Shown: in pieces, positions 28,205 through 36,405 of the stretch | Layout of the letters: every line of letters begins with the position of its first letter | Numbering within the stretch: position 1 is the stretch's first letter | NCBI GenBank assembly: GCA_003245895.1 | Contig: QKBZ01000362.1 | Coordinates: 1 to 64,000, forward strand | Direction of reading: 5' to 3' | DNA length: 64,000 nt | Source: Beggiatoa sp. | Lineage (GTDB): Bacteria; Pseudomonadota; Gammaproteobacteria; Beggiatoales; Beggiatoaceae | The notes under the pieces: model-generated | What the model was told of the DNA's origin: nothing | What the model saw: the letters and a program-made list of their open reading frames with translations, nothing else | Database searches by the model: none | Program-made: the position numbers and the translations under genes

Positions 28205-28900
28205 ATTAAACAGCCACTTTTTCTGCATGGGCCGTCGATAACCATTAAATTGGTGTTATTTGTGAGCTTTTCGCTGGGACTCATGATGGCCGATCATCAT
28301 CATATTGGTCACATAGACAGCGTGCGCGCACAATTGGCTGTCCCTGCCTATGCCTTGCAATATTTAGTCGATTGGCCTGGGCGAGTGGCGCAAGATATTT
28401 CTGACGGCTTGCAAGATCGCTATCAACTGTTAGACGAAAACCGGCAGTTACAAGTACAAAACTTGCAATTGCAAGCCTCTCTGCTCAAGTTCCAAGATTT
28501 ACAGCAAGAAAATGAACGCTTGCGTAACTTGCTGGATTCAGCACAAAAAGTCGGCGAGCGCGTATTGATCGCCGAAGTGCTGGCGGTGGAAGTTGATCCC
28601 TTTGCTCGCAAAATGTTGATCAATAAAGGTACTTATCACGGTGTCGAAACCGGACAGCCTTTATTAGATGCACATGGTGTTATGGGGCAAGTGATTGAAG
28701 CCACACCATTTTCCAGTGTGGTGATGTTGATCACTGACCAAGAGCACGCCTTACCCGTTCAAATTGCCCGAACAGGCTTGCGCACCATTGCCGTCGGCTT
28801 AGGGGCTATCAATCGTTTAACGCTGTTGTATTTGCCTAATAATGCGGATATTCAAAAAGGGGATCGTTTAGTCACCGGTATCCTGTCGGCGAAGTGGTAG
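28205..28900 (+). CDS. mreC: Rod shape-determining protein MreC, N-terminal part (frame ends early)
   Basis: 231 residues if started at ATT 28205. No ATG, GTG or TTG gives the conserved MreC opening. The frame from 28193 reads GDFA-IKQPLFLHGPS, like the E. coli start MKPIFSRGPS, and AGGGAG lies 8 nt before the ATT. A start at TTG 28250 would delete part of the membrane anchor. It has one TM segment (about 14-33), a coiled coil (about 70-115) and the first beta-barrel half (VLAVEVDPFARKMLINKG...). The frame ends at TAG 28898 after GDRLVTGILSAKW, where homologues continue with SGLGGRFP-type sequence. The continuation YPVGEVVEVNLD is in another frame just downstream, so a short stretch appears to be deleted. 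Confidence 0.75.
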   Translation: MKQPLFLHGPSITIKLVLFVSFSLGLMMADHHHIGHIDSVRAQLAVPAYALQYLVDWPGRVAQDISDGLQDRYQLLDENRQLQVQNLQLQASLLKFQDLQQENERLRNLLDSAQKVGERVLIAEVLAVEVDPFARKMLINKGTYHGVETGQPLLDAHGVMGQVIEATPFSSVVMLITDQEHALPVQIARTGLRTIAVGLGAINRLTLLYLPNNADIQKGDRLVTGILSAKW

Positions 28901-29229
28901 AAGTGAATTTAGACATTGGTCAGCCTTACGCACAAGTGCAAGCGGAGCCGAGTGCTTTATTAGAACGTAACCGCGAAGTGTTGTTAGTGTGGCGTGATGA
29001 TCCCACTGCTGACTTAACGCCGCCAGAAGTGGATGAGCAACCGGACAGCGAACACAGTGCAGAAGCGGCAGTAAATGCCAGCAAACCGGCGACAGCAACT
29101 ACGCCTGCTGTACAAGCTGAACCGGCGAAACCTGCACCTGCTAAGCCGCCTGCAAATACCCCACCCCCTAAACCACCCACTCACTCAACCCTAGCGGATC
29201 AAGCTAGACTGCCATCACAAGGTCAATAA
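28894..29229 (+). CDS. mreC: MreC C-terminal part, out of frame with the N-terminal part
   Basis: This frame, open from about 28879, reads YPVGEVVEVNLDIGQPYAQ and then ALLERNREVLLVW. These are the last beta strands of MreC, as in the E. coli stretch EGYPVAVVSSVKL...LLLLW. A Pro/Ala-rich tail of about 70 residues follows, as in other MreC proteins. A GTG at 28894 could in theory restart translation but has no good ribosome site. I take this as the second half of a frame-disrupted mreC rather than a separate gene. Either a real deletion or a sequence error near 28875-28880 would explain it. Confidence 0.6.
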   Translation: MVEVNLDIGQPYAQVQAEPSALLERNREVLLVWRDDPTADLTPPEVDEQPDSEHSAEAAVNASKPATATTPAVQAEPAKPAPAKPPANTPPPKPPTHSTLADQARLPSQGQ

Positions 29230-29236
29230 TATACGC

Positions 29237-29725
29237 ATGGACACTGGAAAATATCACGGCAGTTGGGTGATTGTGTTGAGCTTTATCGCTGCACTCATGT
29301 TGTCTATCGTACCGCTACCAACATGGGCAGTGGAATGGCGGCCAGATTGGGTGGCAATGGTGTTAATTTATTGGTGTATTGCTGTGCCGCAGCGGGTGAG
29401 CGTGGCCACGGGCTGGGTAGCCGGTTTAGTGGAAGATGTATTAAACAACGTGTTGCTAGGTCAACATGCGCTAAGCTTATGTATTATCGCTTATTTCAGC
29501 GTGCAAATGCATAGACAAGTGCGTGTGTTTCCTGTTTGGCAACAAGCAGTGTTTGTCGCCTTGTTAATCATCAGCAGTCGCTTTCCTGAATTATGGATTC
29601 GCGGCATGTTAGGCAAAAACACCCTTGGCTGGGCATTTGCCTTTCCCGCCTTAACCAGCATGATGTTATGGCCTTGGCTATTCATTTTGCTGCGAGATAT
29701 GCGCCGTCACTATCATGTTTCTTAA
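29237..29725 (+). CDS. mreD: Rod shape-determining protein MreD
   Basis: 162 residues with five or so hydrophobic segments, an integral inner-membrane protein of the elongasome. WRPDWVAMVLIYWCIAVPQRVSV and WVAGLVEDVLNNVLLGQHAL are the conserved MreD blocks. The ATG at 29237 lies 7 nt after the mreC stop, as expected in mreBCD. Length is normal for gammaproteobacteria. Confidence 0.93.
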   Translation: MDTGKYHGSWVIVLSFIAALMLSIVPLPTWAVEWRPDWVAMVLIYWCIAVPQRVSVATGWVAGLVEDVLNNVLLGQHALSLCIIAYFSVQMHRQVRVFPVWQQAVFVALLIISSRFPELWIRGMLGKNTLGWAFAFPALTSMMLWPWLFILLRDMRRHYHVS

Positions 29726-29746
29726 GTCCCGTTGCGAGACATTGTT

Positions 29747-31075
29747 ATGAAAAAATTTCTACTCACCGTGTTGCTGATTGCAGTGTTAGCGGTTGCCATC
29801 GTGCCTTATTTTGCAGGCATTGAAGCCGAAAAGCAGTTTAGTCAGGTGTTAGCAAGTTATCCGCAAAACGCTTTGCAATTACAAGAAACGGATTACCAAC
29901 GCGGTTGGTTTTTCTCTACTGCACACACCACTTATCTCTCGCAAGCTACAACTGGATTGCAACAGCAAAAACTCGTAGTAGAACACGAGATATGGCATGC
30001 CTTGCCGCCCTATTTTGAAACGGTGATTCAGTCTACTGTACTCAGCCAAGCCGAGCCGGAAACCACAGCCACACAGCAACAATTTACCGCTCAAGTTGAA
30101 CCCGTATTGATTCACACCGTGGTGCAAACCAATGGCGACACGGTGAGCAAAATCCGTATGCCTGCGGTGGATTTGCAACGCAGTGCCGACAAAACAGCCG
30201 TGCAATGGCAAAATCTGGAAACAGAAATTCACACCACTAACCAATTCCAGCAAGTGCAAAATCGCTTGCAAGTGCCACAGTTAAACTACGGCAGTGCGGG
30301 TGGGCAGTTAAGCCTGCAAGACCTTGCGTTAAATGCAAATTTACAACAAGGCTTTTTAGATTTCTTGATTGGCGAAGGGGATTTAAAGATTCGCCAAATC
30401 GAATTGCAAAGCCCTGTGCTCAAAACCACGCAACTGCATAATTTAGCCGTGCAATGGCGCAATATGGTAGAAGGTGAAAACCTTGCCTTAGTTATGGATG
30501 GCAATTTAGCCAACGTGCAAATTGGACAGCAAAACTATGGGCCAGGCCATATGCAGCTAGAAGTGAACGGCTTACACGCGCCTTCATTACGTGCGTTACA
30601 AGATCGCTTAGCAGCAGCAAAAGCGGCAAGCAGTGGTCAAACACTGATGATCATGGGCGCATTAATGCAGTATTTGCCCACGATTATGTCACATCAACCG
30701 ACCTTAACCATTAAGCAATTTGAATTCGACAGCCCTGATGGTCGCTCACAAGGCACTTTACAAGTCGGTTTAGCTCCTAAGTTGTCTACACCCATTAACT
30801 TGTTTCAGCCGCAAACCTTGCTAAATCTGCTCAATGCAGAATTTGACTTGCAGTTGCCTGAAAAAGCTTTGCATAACTTAATCATTGCCCTGCTTGAACT
30901 GCCAGTGACAGACCCGAACACCTTGCCGCAAGTTAAACAGCAAGTACAAACATGGCTGGCAAATGGTTGGTTAGTGGAAGACGAAGACACGCATTTCTAT
31001 CGTACCAAAGCACAGCTAGAAAATGGCATGTTAGAAATTAACGAGCAGCAAATACCATTAAATCAATGGTTATAA
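29747..31075 (+). CDS. YdgA-like DUF945 protein
   Basis: 442 residues from the ATG at 29747; the frame is open from 29732. A single N-terminal membrane segment or signal anchor (MKKFLLTVLLIAVLAVAIVPY) is followed by ETDYQRGWFFSTAHTTYL, the conserved DUF945 opening (YxRGxFxS). A long periplasmic beta-rich region with repeated short hydrophobic strands follows. E. coli YdgA belongs to the same family; its molecular role is not established. It follows mreD after 21 nt and may be co-transcribed with mreBCD. A short REP hairpin closes the transcription unit. Confidence 0.8.
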   Translation: MKKFLLTVLLIAVLAVAIVPYFAGIEAEKQFSQVLASYPQNALQLQETDYQRGWFFSTAHTTYLSQATTGLQQQKLVVEHEIWHALPPYFETVIQSTVLSQAEPETTATQQQFTAQVEPVLIHTVVQTNGDTVSKIRMPAVDLQRSADKTAVQWQNLETEIHTTNQFQQVQNRLQVPQLNYGSAGGQLSLQDLALNANLQQGFLDFLIGEGDLKIRQIELQSPVLKTTQLHNLAVQWRNMVEGENLALVMDGNLANVQIGQQNYGPGHMQLEVNGLHAPSLRALQDRLAAAKAASSGQTLMIMGALMQYLPTIMSHQPTLTIKQFEFDSPDGRSQGTLQVGLAPKLSTPINLFQPQTLLNLLNAEFDLQLPEKALHNLIIALLELPVTDPNTLPQVKQQVQTWLANGWLVEDEDTHFYRTKAQLENGMLEINEQQIPLNQWL

Positions 31076-31083
31076 CTGTACTT

Positions 31084-31116
31084 GTAGGATGGGCTTCCTT
31101 CGTCAGCCCATCCTAC
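31084..31116. repeat. Family-D single REP hairpin (GATGGGCT/AGCCCATC)
   Basis: GTAGGATGGGCT-TCCTTCGTC-AGCCCATCCTAC is a perfect hairpin a few nt after the ydgA-like stop. Downstream AACTGCGTAACGCC resembles the arm flanking the REP pair at 59003. It could act as a transcription stop. Confidence 0.75.
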
Positions 31117-31167
31117 AAGAATGCAACTGCGTAACGCCTAAGAATGTTCACCTTTTAAAAAAAACGC

Positions 31168-31195
31168 TTGCATTCCATGCTCAATACTGTATAGT
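31168..31195 (+). promoter_or_regulatory. Sigma-70 promoter of the tRNA-Thr gene
   Basis: TTGCAT (31168-31173), a 16-nt spacer and TATAGT (31190-31195) lie about 44 nt before the tRNA. Between promoter and tRNA, GGATTGAAA (31201-31209) and TTTCAATCC (31222-31230) form a 9-bp hairpin in the 5' leader. Confidence 0.65.
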
Positions 31196-31238
31196 AGTGC
31201 GGATTGAAACGACATCAAGTCTTTCAATCCTTCTTTAA

Positions 31239-31314
31239 GCCGACGTAGCACAACTGGTAGTGCAACTGACTTGTAATCAGTAGGTTGGGGGTTCAAGTCC
31301 CTCCGTCGGCACCA
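31239..31314 (+). tRNA. tRNA-Thr (anticodon TGT), CCA encoded
   Basis: A 76-nt cloverleaf. The acceptor GCCGACG pairs with CGTCGGC, the D arm follows, the anticodon stem ACTGA/TCAGT holds loop CTTGTAA with anticodon TGT (31272-31274), and the T loop is GTTCAAGTC. Discriminator A and CCA are encoded, followed by a T run. It reads ACA and, by wobble, related threonine codons. Confidence 0.96.
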
Positions 31315-31445
31315 TTTTTTTATTCCCTATCTTTCTCTAAATTTTCCACGCTGATTTTAGCACATCTTTCTTTTCGTGCGCTTTTAATTCACTCTCTAAA
31401 ATTTCTTTCTTAAGATAATTTGTTATCCTTCTGTGCGTTCTCACA

Positions 31446-31527
31446 TAGGGCGGACAAAGCAAGGCTGTCATCCGCCGCAAAATTCATCAGCATAAATGTC
31501 GCATGACGCTGCGCTTATGCGACCTAC
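31446..31527. repeat. Degenerate REP pair
   Basis: AGGGCGGACAAAG...TGTCATCCGCC is a decayed GGCGGAT unit. It is followed by GTCGCATGACG...CGCTTATGCGACCTAC from the GTCGCAT family, in inverted orientation. It lies just beyond the stop of the SirB1-like gene. Confidence 0.65.
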
Positions 31528-31536
31528 GCACATTCT

Positions 31537-32370
31537 TCAATGCAAATAAGTCACTTGTTCCTGTACTGCTAGCAAACGCGACTCAATCAAGGAAATATCC
31601 TCAGCATCGGGTTTTAACTGCAAATAATGTTGTAAATCTTGTGTCGCAGAGTGAAAGCATTCTAATTGCTCATATAACAAACCACGGTCGCGCCATGTTT
31701 CAGCTAATTCGGGTGCGATGACTAATAACTGATTTAACACCACTAAGATTTTTTCATCTTGTTGTGTTTGCATGTAAATCGCTTTTAAATTGCGCAATAA
31801 GCGCACTAAAATATCTTCAACACTCGCGGGTTGTAATAACAACATCAATAATTCAGTATCGGCGGTATTGCCATAATTGCTGCGTAAGCGCTGAAATAAC
31901 TCATCTTCATCTAAGGAAATTCCGTTGATAAACGGGTCTAAAATAATTTCCCCATCTTCTACCGCTAATTTCACCAAGAAATGACCAGGGAAAGAAATGC
32001 CTTCTAAGGCTAGGCCAACCCGTCGCCCCACTTCTAAATAGATGATAGATAAAGTAATGGGGATACCACAACGGGTGTCTAACACCTCGTTTAGGAAACT
32101 ATTGTGTGGGTTATAGTAATCCTCTTGATTACCGGTAAAACCTTGTTCAGCAAATAACACTTGATTTAGCGCGTATAAACGCTCAACGGCAGGACTGTCG
32201 GGGTATACAAGCTGTTTTACTTGCGCGGCTAACTCATCTAAACGACGCAAATAATATGCAATATCTAACTCAGGATATTCGGTTAATGCAAGGATTAACG
32301 CAGCTTCAGCAAGATTAGGAGAAGGTTGTTGCAGACAGTGCTGCAAGCGTTGTAGATAAGGCTCGGTCAT
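31537..32370 (-). CDS. sirB1: SirB1 family protein (transglutaminase-like/TPR)
   Basis: 277 residues from the ATG at 32370; a GTG one codon upstream is unlikely. An N-terminal helical region is followed by the SirB1 transglutaminase-like core (YYNPHNSFLNEVLDTRCGIPITLSIIYLEVGRRVGL and FPGHFLVKL), then TPR-like helices at the C-terminus (ILVVLNQLLVIAPELAETWRDRGLLYEQL). The Cys in DTRCGIP, His in PGHF and Asp in LDPF could form a papain-like triad. Homologues are widespread in proteobacteria and of unclear biochemical role. In other genomes the gene often sits near prfA/prmC; here it is alone. Confidence 0.85.
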   Translation of the reverse strand: MTEPYLQRLQHCLQQPSPNLAEAALILALTEYPELDIAYYLRRLDELAAQVKQLVYPDSPAVERLYALNQVLFAEQGFTGNQEDYYNPHNSFLNEVLDTRCGIPITLSIIYLEVGRRVGLALEGISFPGHFLVKLAVEDGEIILDPFINGISLDEDELFQRLRSNYGNTADTELLMLLLQPASVEDILVRLLRNLKAIYMQTQQDEKILVVLNQLLVIAPELAETWRDRGLLYEQLECFHSATQDLQHYLQLKPDAEDISLIESRLLAVQEQVTYLH

Positions 32371-32588
32371 CACAAAAACCCTGCCATAAACAAAAATAAA
32401 AACTCAACGTGCAATAATAGTTTAACACTCAATCACACGCCCGAATGCACCGAAATATGTACGCTAAAGGGATACTCACAAGAAGTTGTGTAATGACTTT
32501 AAAGCAAACGTGCGCTCACAATAAGTGTAGCGCACGCGAACTTTAAACAGCGGTCACTGAAAGGCTTTCAGCGTTCAACGGATACGAA

Positions 32589-33032
32589 TTACATATTGAT
32601 ATAGTTGCGTAAATACTTCACTTCAACGTCGGTTTCTTCTAATTTAACCCGCACTAAGTCACCAATAGAGATCATGCCCACCACTTTGCCATTATCAACA
32701 ACTGGCATGTGACGGAATTTCTTTTCAGTCATGATGGACTGTGCATCAGTCACACGAGAATCTAAAGTACCAACGATTAAATCGCGGGTCATAATTTCTT
32801 TAATCGCAACTTTGTCTAATTCTGCATGTTGTTTAGCACAGAAACGCAAAATGTCCCGTTCTGAAATAATACCAACAGGTTCACCCGCGCTAGATTTGAC
32901 TAACACTGCCCCTACTTGGGCATCACACATGGTTTGGGTGGCGCTTAACAACGTTGCATTTTCATCGACATAAATCACGCCTGCGCTGTTAGATTTACCG
33001 TCTAACACATTTTTGAGCGTAATCGCCTCCAT
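32589..33032 (-). CDS. CBS-domain pair protein
   Basis: 147 residues. ATG at 33032 with GGAG/AAGG upstream. It consists of two CBS domains only (about 12-68 and 78-140). The first contains AQVGAVLVKSSAGEPVGIISERDILR and the second ITEKKFRHMPVVDNGKVVGMISIGDLV. A CBS pair (Bateman module) usually binds adenosine nucleotides. Stand-alone versions of this length are common in proteobacteria and their partners are mostly unknown. It is a single-gene unit. Confidence 0.85.
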   Translation of the reverse strand: MEAITLKNVLDGKSNSAGVIYVDENATLLSATQTMCDAQVGAVLVKSSAGEPVGIISERDILRFCAKQHAELDKVAIKEIMTRDLIVGTLDSRVTDAQSIMTEKKFRHMPVVDNGKVVGMISIGDLVRVKLEETDVEVKYLRNYINM

Positions 33033-33302
33033 AACCTTCTCCGTTGTTGAATTGAAGCTTTATTAAGCACTGAGAAAAACTCGGCTGAGCGTTGCTGATG
33101 ATACCGTGTTGTTATTCTATCACTTTAGTGTCAAAACACTGCTGATCTTGAGTCGATATGGGAGTTATAAAACAGTTTATCAATTATCACTTGCACTTCA
33201 GCCGTATTGTCAGGTGTATTTTATCGCAAAAAGGGATTTAACTGACAATAGGGTAAGTTTTATATTAAGCTTCATAAAAATCATTTGCCAAAATGTACGG
33301 TT

Positions 33303-33380
33303 GTAGGTCGCATAAGCGTAGCGTCATGCGACGTTATACGACACATCGGCGGATGACGGCTAACGCCTTATCCGTCCTAC
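33303..33380. repeat. REP pair, mixed GTCGCAT and GGCGGAT halves
   Basis: GTAGGTCGCATAAGCGTAGCGTCATGCGAC is followed by an inverted CGGATGACGG...CCTTATCCGTCCTAC unit of another family. It lies 37 nt before the GTG of the next gene. The rest of the gap 33033-33417 shows nothing further. Confidence 0.75.
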
Positions 33381-33417
33381 AAAAATTATTATTAGTAGCA
33401 TGGCTGGGTAGCAAATT

Positions 33418-33936
33418 GTGGAATCAAGCGAATTAAGTGACTATCAATTGGGCGAAACCGAAGGTCATTTTGTCTGTCAGGGAGTAGAAGAACACCGCGC
33501 AGTGATGTTGCATTTAATGCAGCAAACCGAGTGGCAAATTGATATTTTTAGCCGTTACTTTGATCCGCGTATTTTCGGCACCGAAGAGTTTACTGATGCC
33601 ATTGAACAATTAGCTTTAACCAATCGCCGCTGCCAAATTCGGATTTTACTGCAAGAGCCACGTATCATCGTGTCGCGAGGACATTTAGTGATTGAGCGTG
33701 GCAAGCAATTAAACAGTTTTTTCCATTTTCGGCAAACGGATGAGCAGCATCGCCAGTTGCCGTATAGTTTTTGTATTGTGGATAAAATTGCTTATGTGTA
33801 TCAAGCGCATGCCGATGCGTTAAAATCTGAAGTGAGCTTTTGTGATGGCCCACATGCTATACATCTTACGGAAAAATTTGAAGAATTATGGTATGCGGGT
33901 GAAACCAGTCCGTGGTTACGCAATTTCATTATTTAA
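33418..33936 (+). CDS. Conserved-looking hypothetical protein (possible PLD-like fold, no HKD motif)
   Basis: 172 residues; GTG start at 33418 with only a weak GGGTAG site upstream, so the start is uncertain. The pattern 'WQIDIFSRYFDPRIFGTEEFTDAIEQLALTNRRCQIRILLQEP' followed by 'FCIVDKIAYVYQAHADA' recalls the C-terminal half of phospholipase-D-like or DUF7931 proteins, where strands alternate with helices. The catalytic HxKxxxxD is not seen. There is no signal peptide and no membrane segment. The neighbours (CBS protein, ilvA) give no functional clue. Confidence 0.6.
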   Translation: MESSELSDYQLGETEGHFVCQGVEEHRAVMLHLMQQTEWQIDIFSRYFDPRIFGTEEFTDAIEQLALTNRRCQIRILLQEPRIIVSRGHLVIERGKQLNSFFHFRQTDEQHRQLPYSFCIVDKIAYVYQAHADALKSEVSFCDGPHAIHLTEKFEELWYAGETSPWLRNFII

Positions 33937-34091
33937 ATTGTGTAAATTCCCCTTACATCTAAGCACTGTGTAGCGCACAGCTTGCCCATCGCCTGTATTC
34001 AAAACACAGGCTAAGCTAATTTTCGTCTTATCACAGAATCAGGTAAAGTATCAAGCCTTCCTCTGTCATCCTCAGGTAGTCAAACGCCGTT

Positions 34092-35606
34092 ATGTTGAAT
34101 TCATATGTCAAAAAAATTCTGCAAGCCAAAGTCTATGACGTTGCAGAAAAAACCCCACTGCAACTTGCCCCTTCTTTATCCGAGCGTTTAGGTAATCACA
34201 TTTGGTTAAAACGTGAAGACTTACAACCGGTTTTCTCCTTTAAAATTCGTGGGGCTTATAACCGCATTGCACATTTATCCGAAGAGGCTTTGACACGCGG
34301 TGTGATTGCTGCTTCAGCAGGTAATCATGCACAAGGTGTCGCTTTATCTGCACAGCGTTTAGGTATTCGTGCCGTGATCGTGATGCCTAAAACTACGCCT
34401 GAAATTAAAGTCAGTGCAGTACGTCGTTTTGGTGCGGAGGTGGTGTTACATGGGTCTGCGTTTGATGATGCCAGCCAATATGCACAGCAATTAGTTGCCA
34501 GTGAAGGTTTGACCTACGTGCCACCTTATGATGACGAGGATGTGATTGCAGGCCAAGGCACCATTGCAATGGAAATTTTACAACAGCACAGCGGCAATTT
34601 AGACGCGATTTTTGTTCCTGTCGGCGGTGGCGGTTTAGTCGCTGGGGTGGCTGTGTATGTTAAATATTTGCGCCCAGAGATTAAGGTTATCGGTGTAGAA
34701 GCTGATGACTCAGCTTGTTTACACGCTGCGTTGCAAACCGGTGAGCGCGTAACCTTGGATCAAGTTGGAATTTTTGCTGATGGTACAGCCGTGCGCCAAG
34801 TCGGTAAGTTACCGTTTGACATTGCGCGTTCGCATGTCGATGAAGTAATTACGGTATCAACAGATGAAATTTGCGCCGCAATTAAAGATATTTTTGATGC
34901 CACACGCTCTATTGCCGAGCCGTCGGGTGCTTTAGGTTTAGCGGGTTTAAAACGCTATATTGCCCGCGAAGGTTGTAGCGGTCGTCATTTAGTTACCATT
35001 AACAGCGGTGCCAATATGAATTTTGACCGCTTAGGTTATGTGACAGAGCGGGCGGAAATTGGTGAGCAACGGGAAGCCTTATTAGCGGTAACGATTCCTG
35101 AACGGCCGGGGAGTTTCCGTGATTTCTGCCATACACTTGGGCAGCGCCAAATTACTGAATTCAATTACCGTTATGCCGATAACAATCAAGCACATGTGTT
35201 TGCAGGGGTGAGATTAACAGAAGGCAATTCGGAAAAAGAAAAGTTATTCAATAAGTTAGCAGAAAAAGGCTACCCTGTTACCGATTTAAGTAATAACGAA
35301 ATGGCGAAACTGCATGTGCGGCATATGGTCGGTGGTCATGGGCAGCATGTGTTAAATGAACGCATTTATCGCTTTGAATTTCCCGAACGTCCAGGGGCTT
35401 TATTGCACTTTTTAACCAGTTTAGGACATCATTGGAATATCAGCTTATTTCACTACCGTAATCACGGGGCAGCTTATGGCCGTGTATTGACCGGCATCCA
35501 AGTGCCTGATAGTGAATTATCTGAATTTCAACAGTTTTTAGACCATTTAGGTTATGCCTATTGGGAAGAACGCGACAACCCTGTTTATCGTTTATTTTTA
35601 AACTAA
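34092..35606 (+). CDS. ilvA: Threonine ammonia-lyase, biosynthetic
   Basis: 504 residues, the length of the long biosynthetic form. It is a PLP fold-type II enzyme making 2-oxobutanoate from threonine for isoleucine synthesis. The PLP lysine is in FSFKIRGAYNR (near 59); AASAGNHAQGVA and the glycine loop VPVGGGGLVAGVA bind the cofactor phosphate. The C-terminus has two ACT-like regulatory domains (RPGSFRDFCHTLG and RPGALLHFLTSLG), so isoleucine feedback is expected. No other ilv genes are adjacent. No leader peptide is evident. Confidence 0.94.
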   Translation: MLNSYVKKILQAKVYDVAEKTPLQLAPSLSERLGNHIWLKREDLQPVFSFKIRGAYNRIAHLSEEALTRGVIAASAGNHAQGVALSAQRLGIRAVIVMPKTTPEIKVSAVRRFGAEVVLHGSAFDDASQYAQQLVASEGLTYVPPYDDEDVIAGQGTIAMEILQQHSGNLDAIFVPVGGGGLVAGVAVYVKYLRPEIKVIGVEADDSACLHAALQTGERVTLDQVGIFADGTAVRQVGKLPFDIARSHVDEVITVSTDEICAAIKDIFDATRSIAEPSGALGLAGLKRYIAREGCSGRHLVTINSGANMNFDRLGYVTERAEIGEQREALLAVTIPERPGSFRDFCHTLGQRQITEFNYRYADNNQAHVFAGVRLTEGNSEKEKLFNKLAEKGYPVTDLSNNEMAKLHVRHMVGGHGQHVLNERIYRFEFPERPGALLHFLTSLGHHWNISLFHYRNHGAAYGRVLTGIQVPDSELSEFQQFLDHLGYAYWEERDNPVYRLFLN

Positions 35607-35641
35607 CGCTGACTCCAACTCTGCCACCTATACAAAAAACA

Positions 35642-36157
35642 ATGAGCAAAAAAACTTATTCTTTTGAAGACTATAATGAATACAATGTGTTGAAAATCCC
35701 GTTTAACTTGATACTCACCACTTTGTATTTAATGAAATATTTTTTCATTTTGATTTTTTTACCGATTGCGGCGAAATTGCCTAAAATGGATCATACCTTT
35801 AAAGCAATATTGCCTTATGTAGAGCAATTTGCACATCATCACGCTAACTTATTGCTACTGTTACCCAGTGTGCCTGCGGTGATGATTATGGTGGGGATGT
35901 TTCGCCGTATTCCGAAAACAGGCACGCCTTGGATTCGCAATAGTTGGGCAAAAGGTCGCATGCTGTTGTCCGCTAGTGTGATTGCTGAATTGCTTTTGCT
36001 GGTGTTGTTTTTGCTGCTAGGTATTAAAGAACTCAACGGCTTGTTGATTGTGATTCTGTATTTAAATGCTATGGTTTTGCTTTATTTACTGCGTTCACAG
36101 CGCGTGCGCGACGTGTTTGCCGAGTTTCCAGAGTATAAAGCTGAAGAAAAAGACTAA
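35642..36157 (+). CDS. Small inner-membrane protein, possibly DUF2919-like
   Basis: 171 residues from the ATG at 35642; the frame runs back to 35561 inside ilvA but that part looks non-coding. It has four hydrophobic segments (about 20-45, 65-85, 108-130 and 133-150) separated by short basic loops, giving an integral membrane protein. The opening SFEDYNEYNVLKIPFNLIL resembles the Y-x-x-Y-x-x-LK-P start of DUF2919 (E. coli YfeZ), but the match is only by eye. It starts 35 nt after ilvA and may be co-transcribed. The charged tail is KAEEKD. Confidence 0.55.
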   Translation: MSKKTYSFEDYNEYNVLKIPFNLILTTLYLMKYFFILIFLPIAAKLPKMDHTFKAILPYVEQFAHHHANLLLLLPSVPAVMIMVGMFRRIPKTGTPWIRNSWAKGRMLLSASVIAELLLLVLFLLLGIKELNGLLIVILYLNAMVLLYLLRSQRVRDVFAEFPEYKAEEKD

Positions 36158-36182
36158 TTTGCGGTAAAATTGTCGTTTAATT

Positions 36183-36253
36183 GTAGGATGGGCTGAGGCA
36201 CGAAGCCCATCAATCGCGGTAAACGATGGGCTTCCTTCGTCAGCCCATCCTAC
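36183..36253. repeat. Family-D REP pair (GATGGGCT)
   Basis: GTAGGATGGGCTGAGGCACGAAGCCCATC followed by the mirrored GATGGGCTTCCTTCGTCAGCCCATCCTAC; the right unit is the same sequence as the single copy at 31084. Between the membrane protein and the next gene. Confidence 0.8.
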
Positions 36254-36405
36254 AATCAAGTACAACACATCATTGCGTAACGTTTTGCACAATCACACTG
36301 CGCTTGGAAAGCCGTTTACATTTGTATTAACGCCAACAGCGCTAACAAAGCCCCCATCAGGTCTGTCTGTTCTATACGCCTGCCTGCGTCGTAACATGGT
36401 GAAGA

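Noticed and set aside
33106-33306. 66-residue frame between the CBS gene and the REP at 33303
   Set aside because: Runs into the repeat, weak start, no recognisable features.
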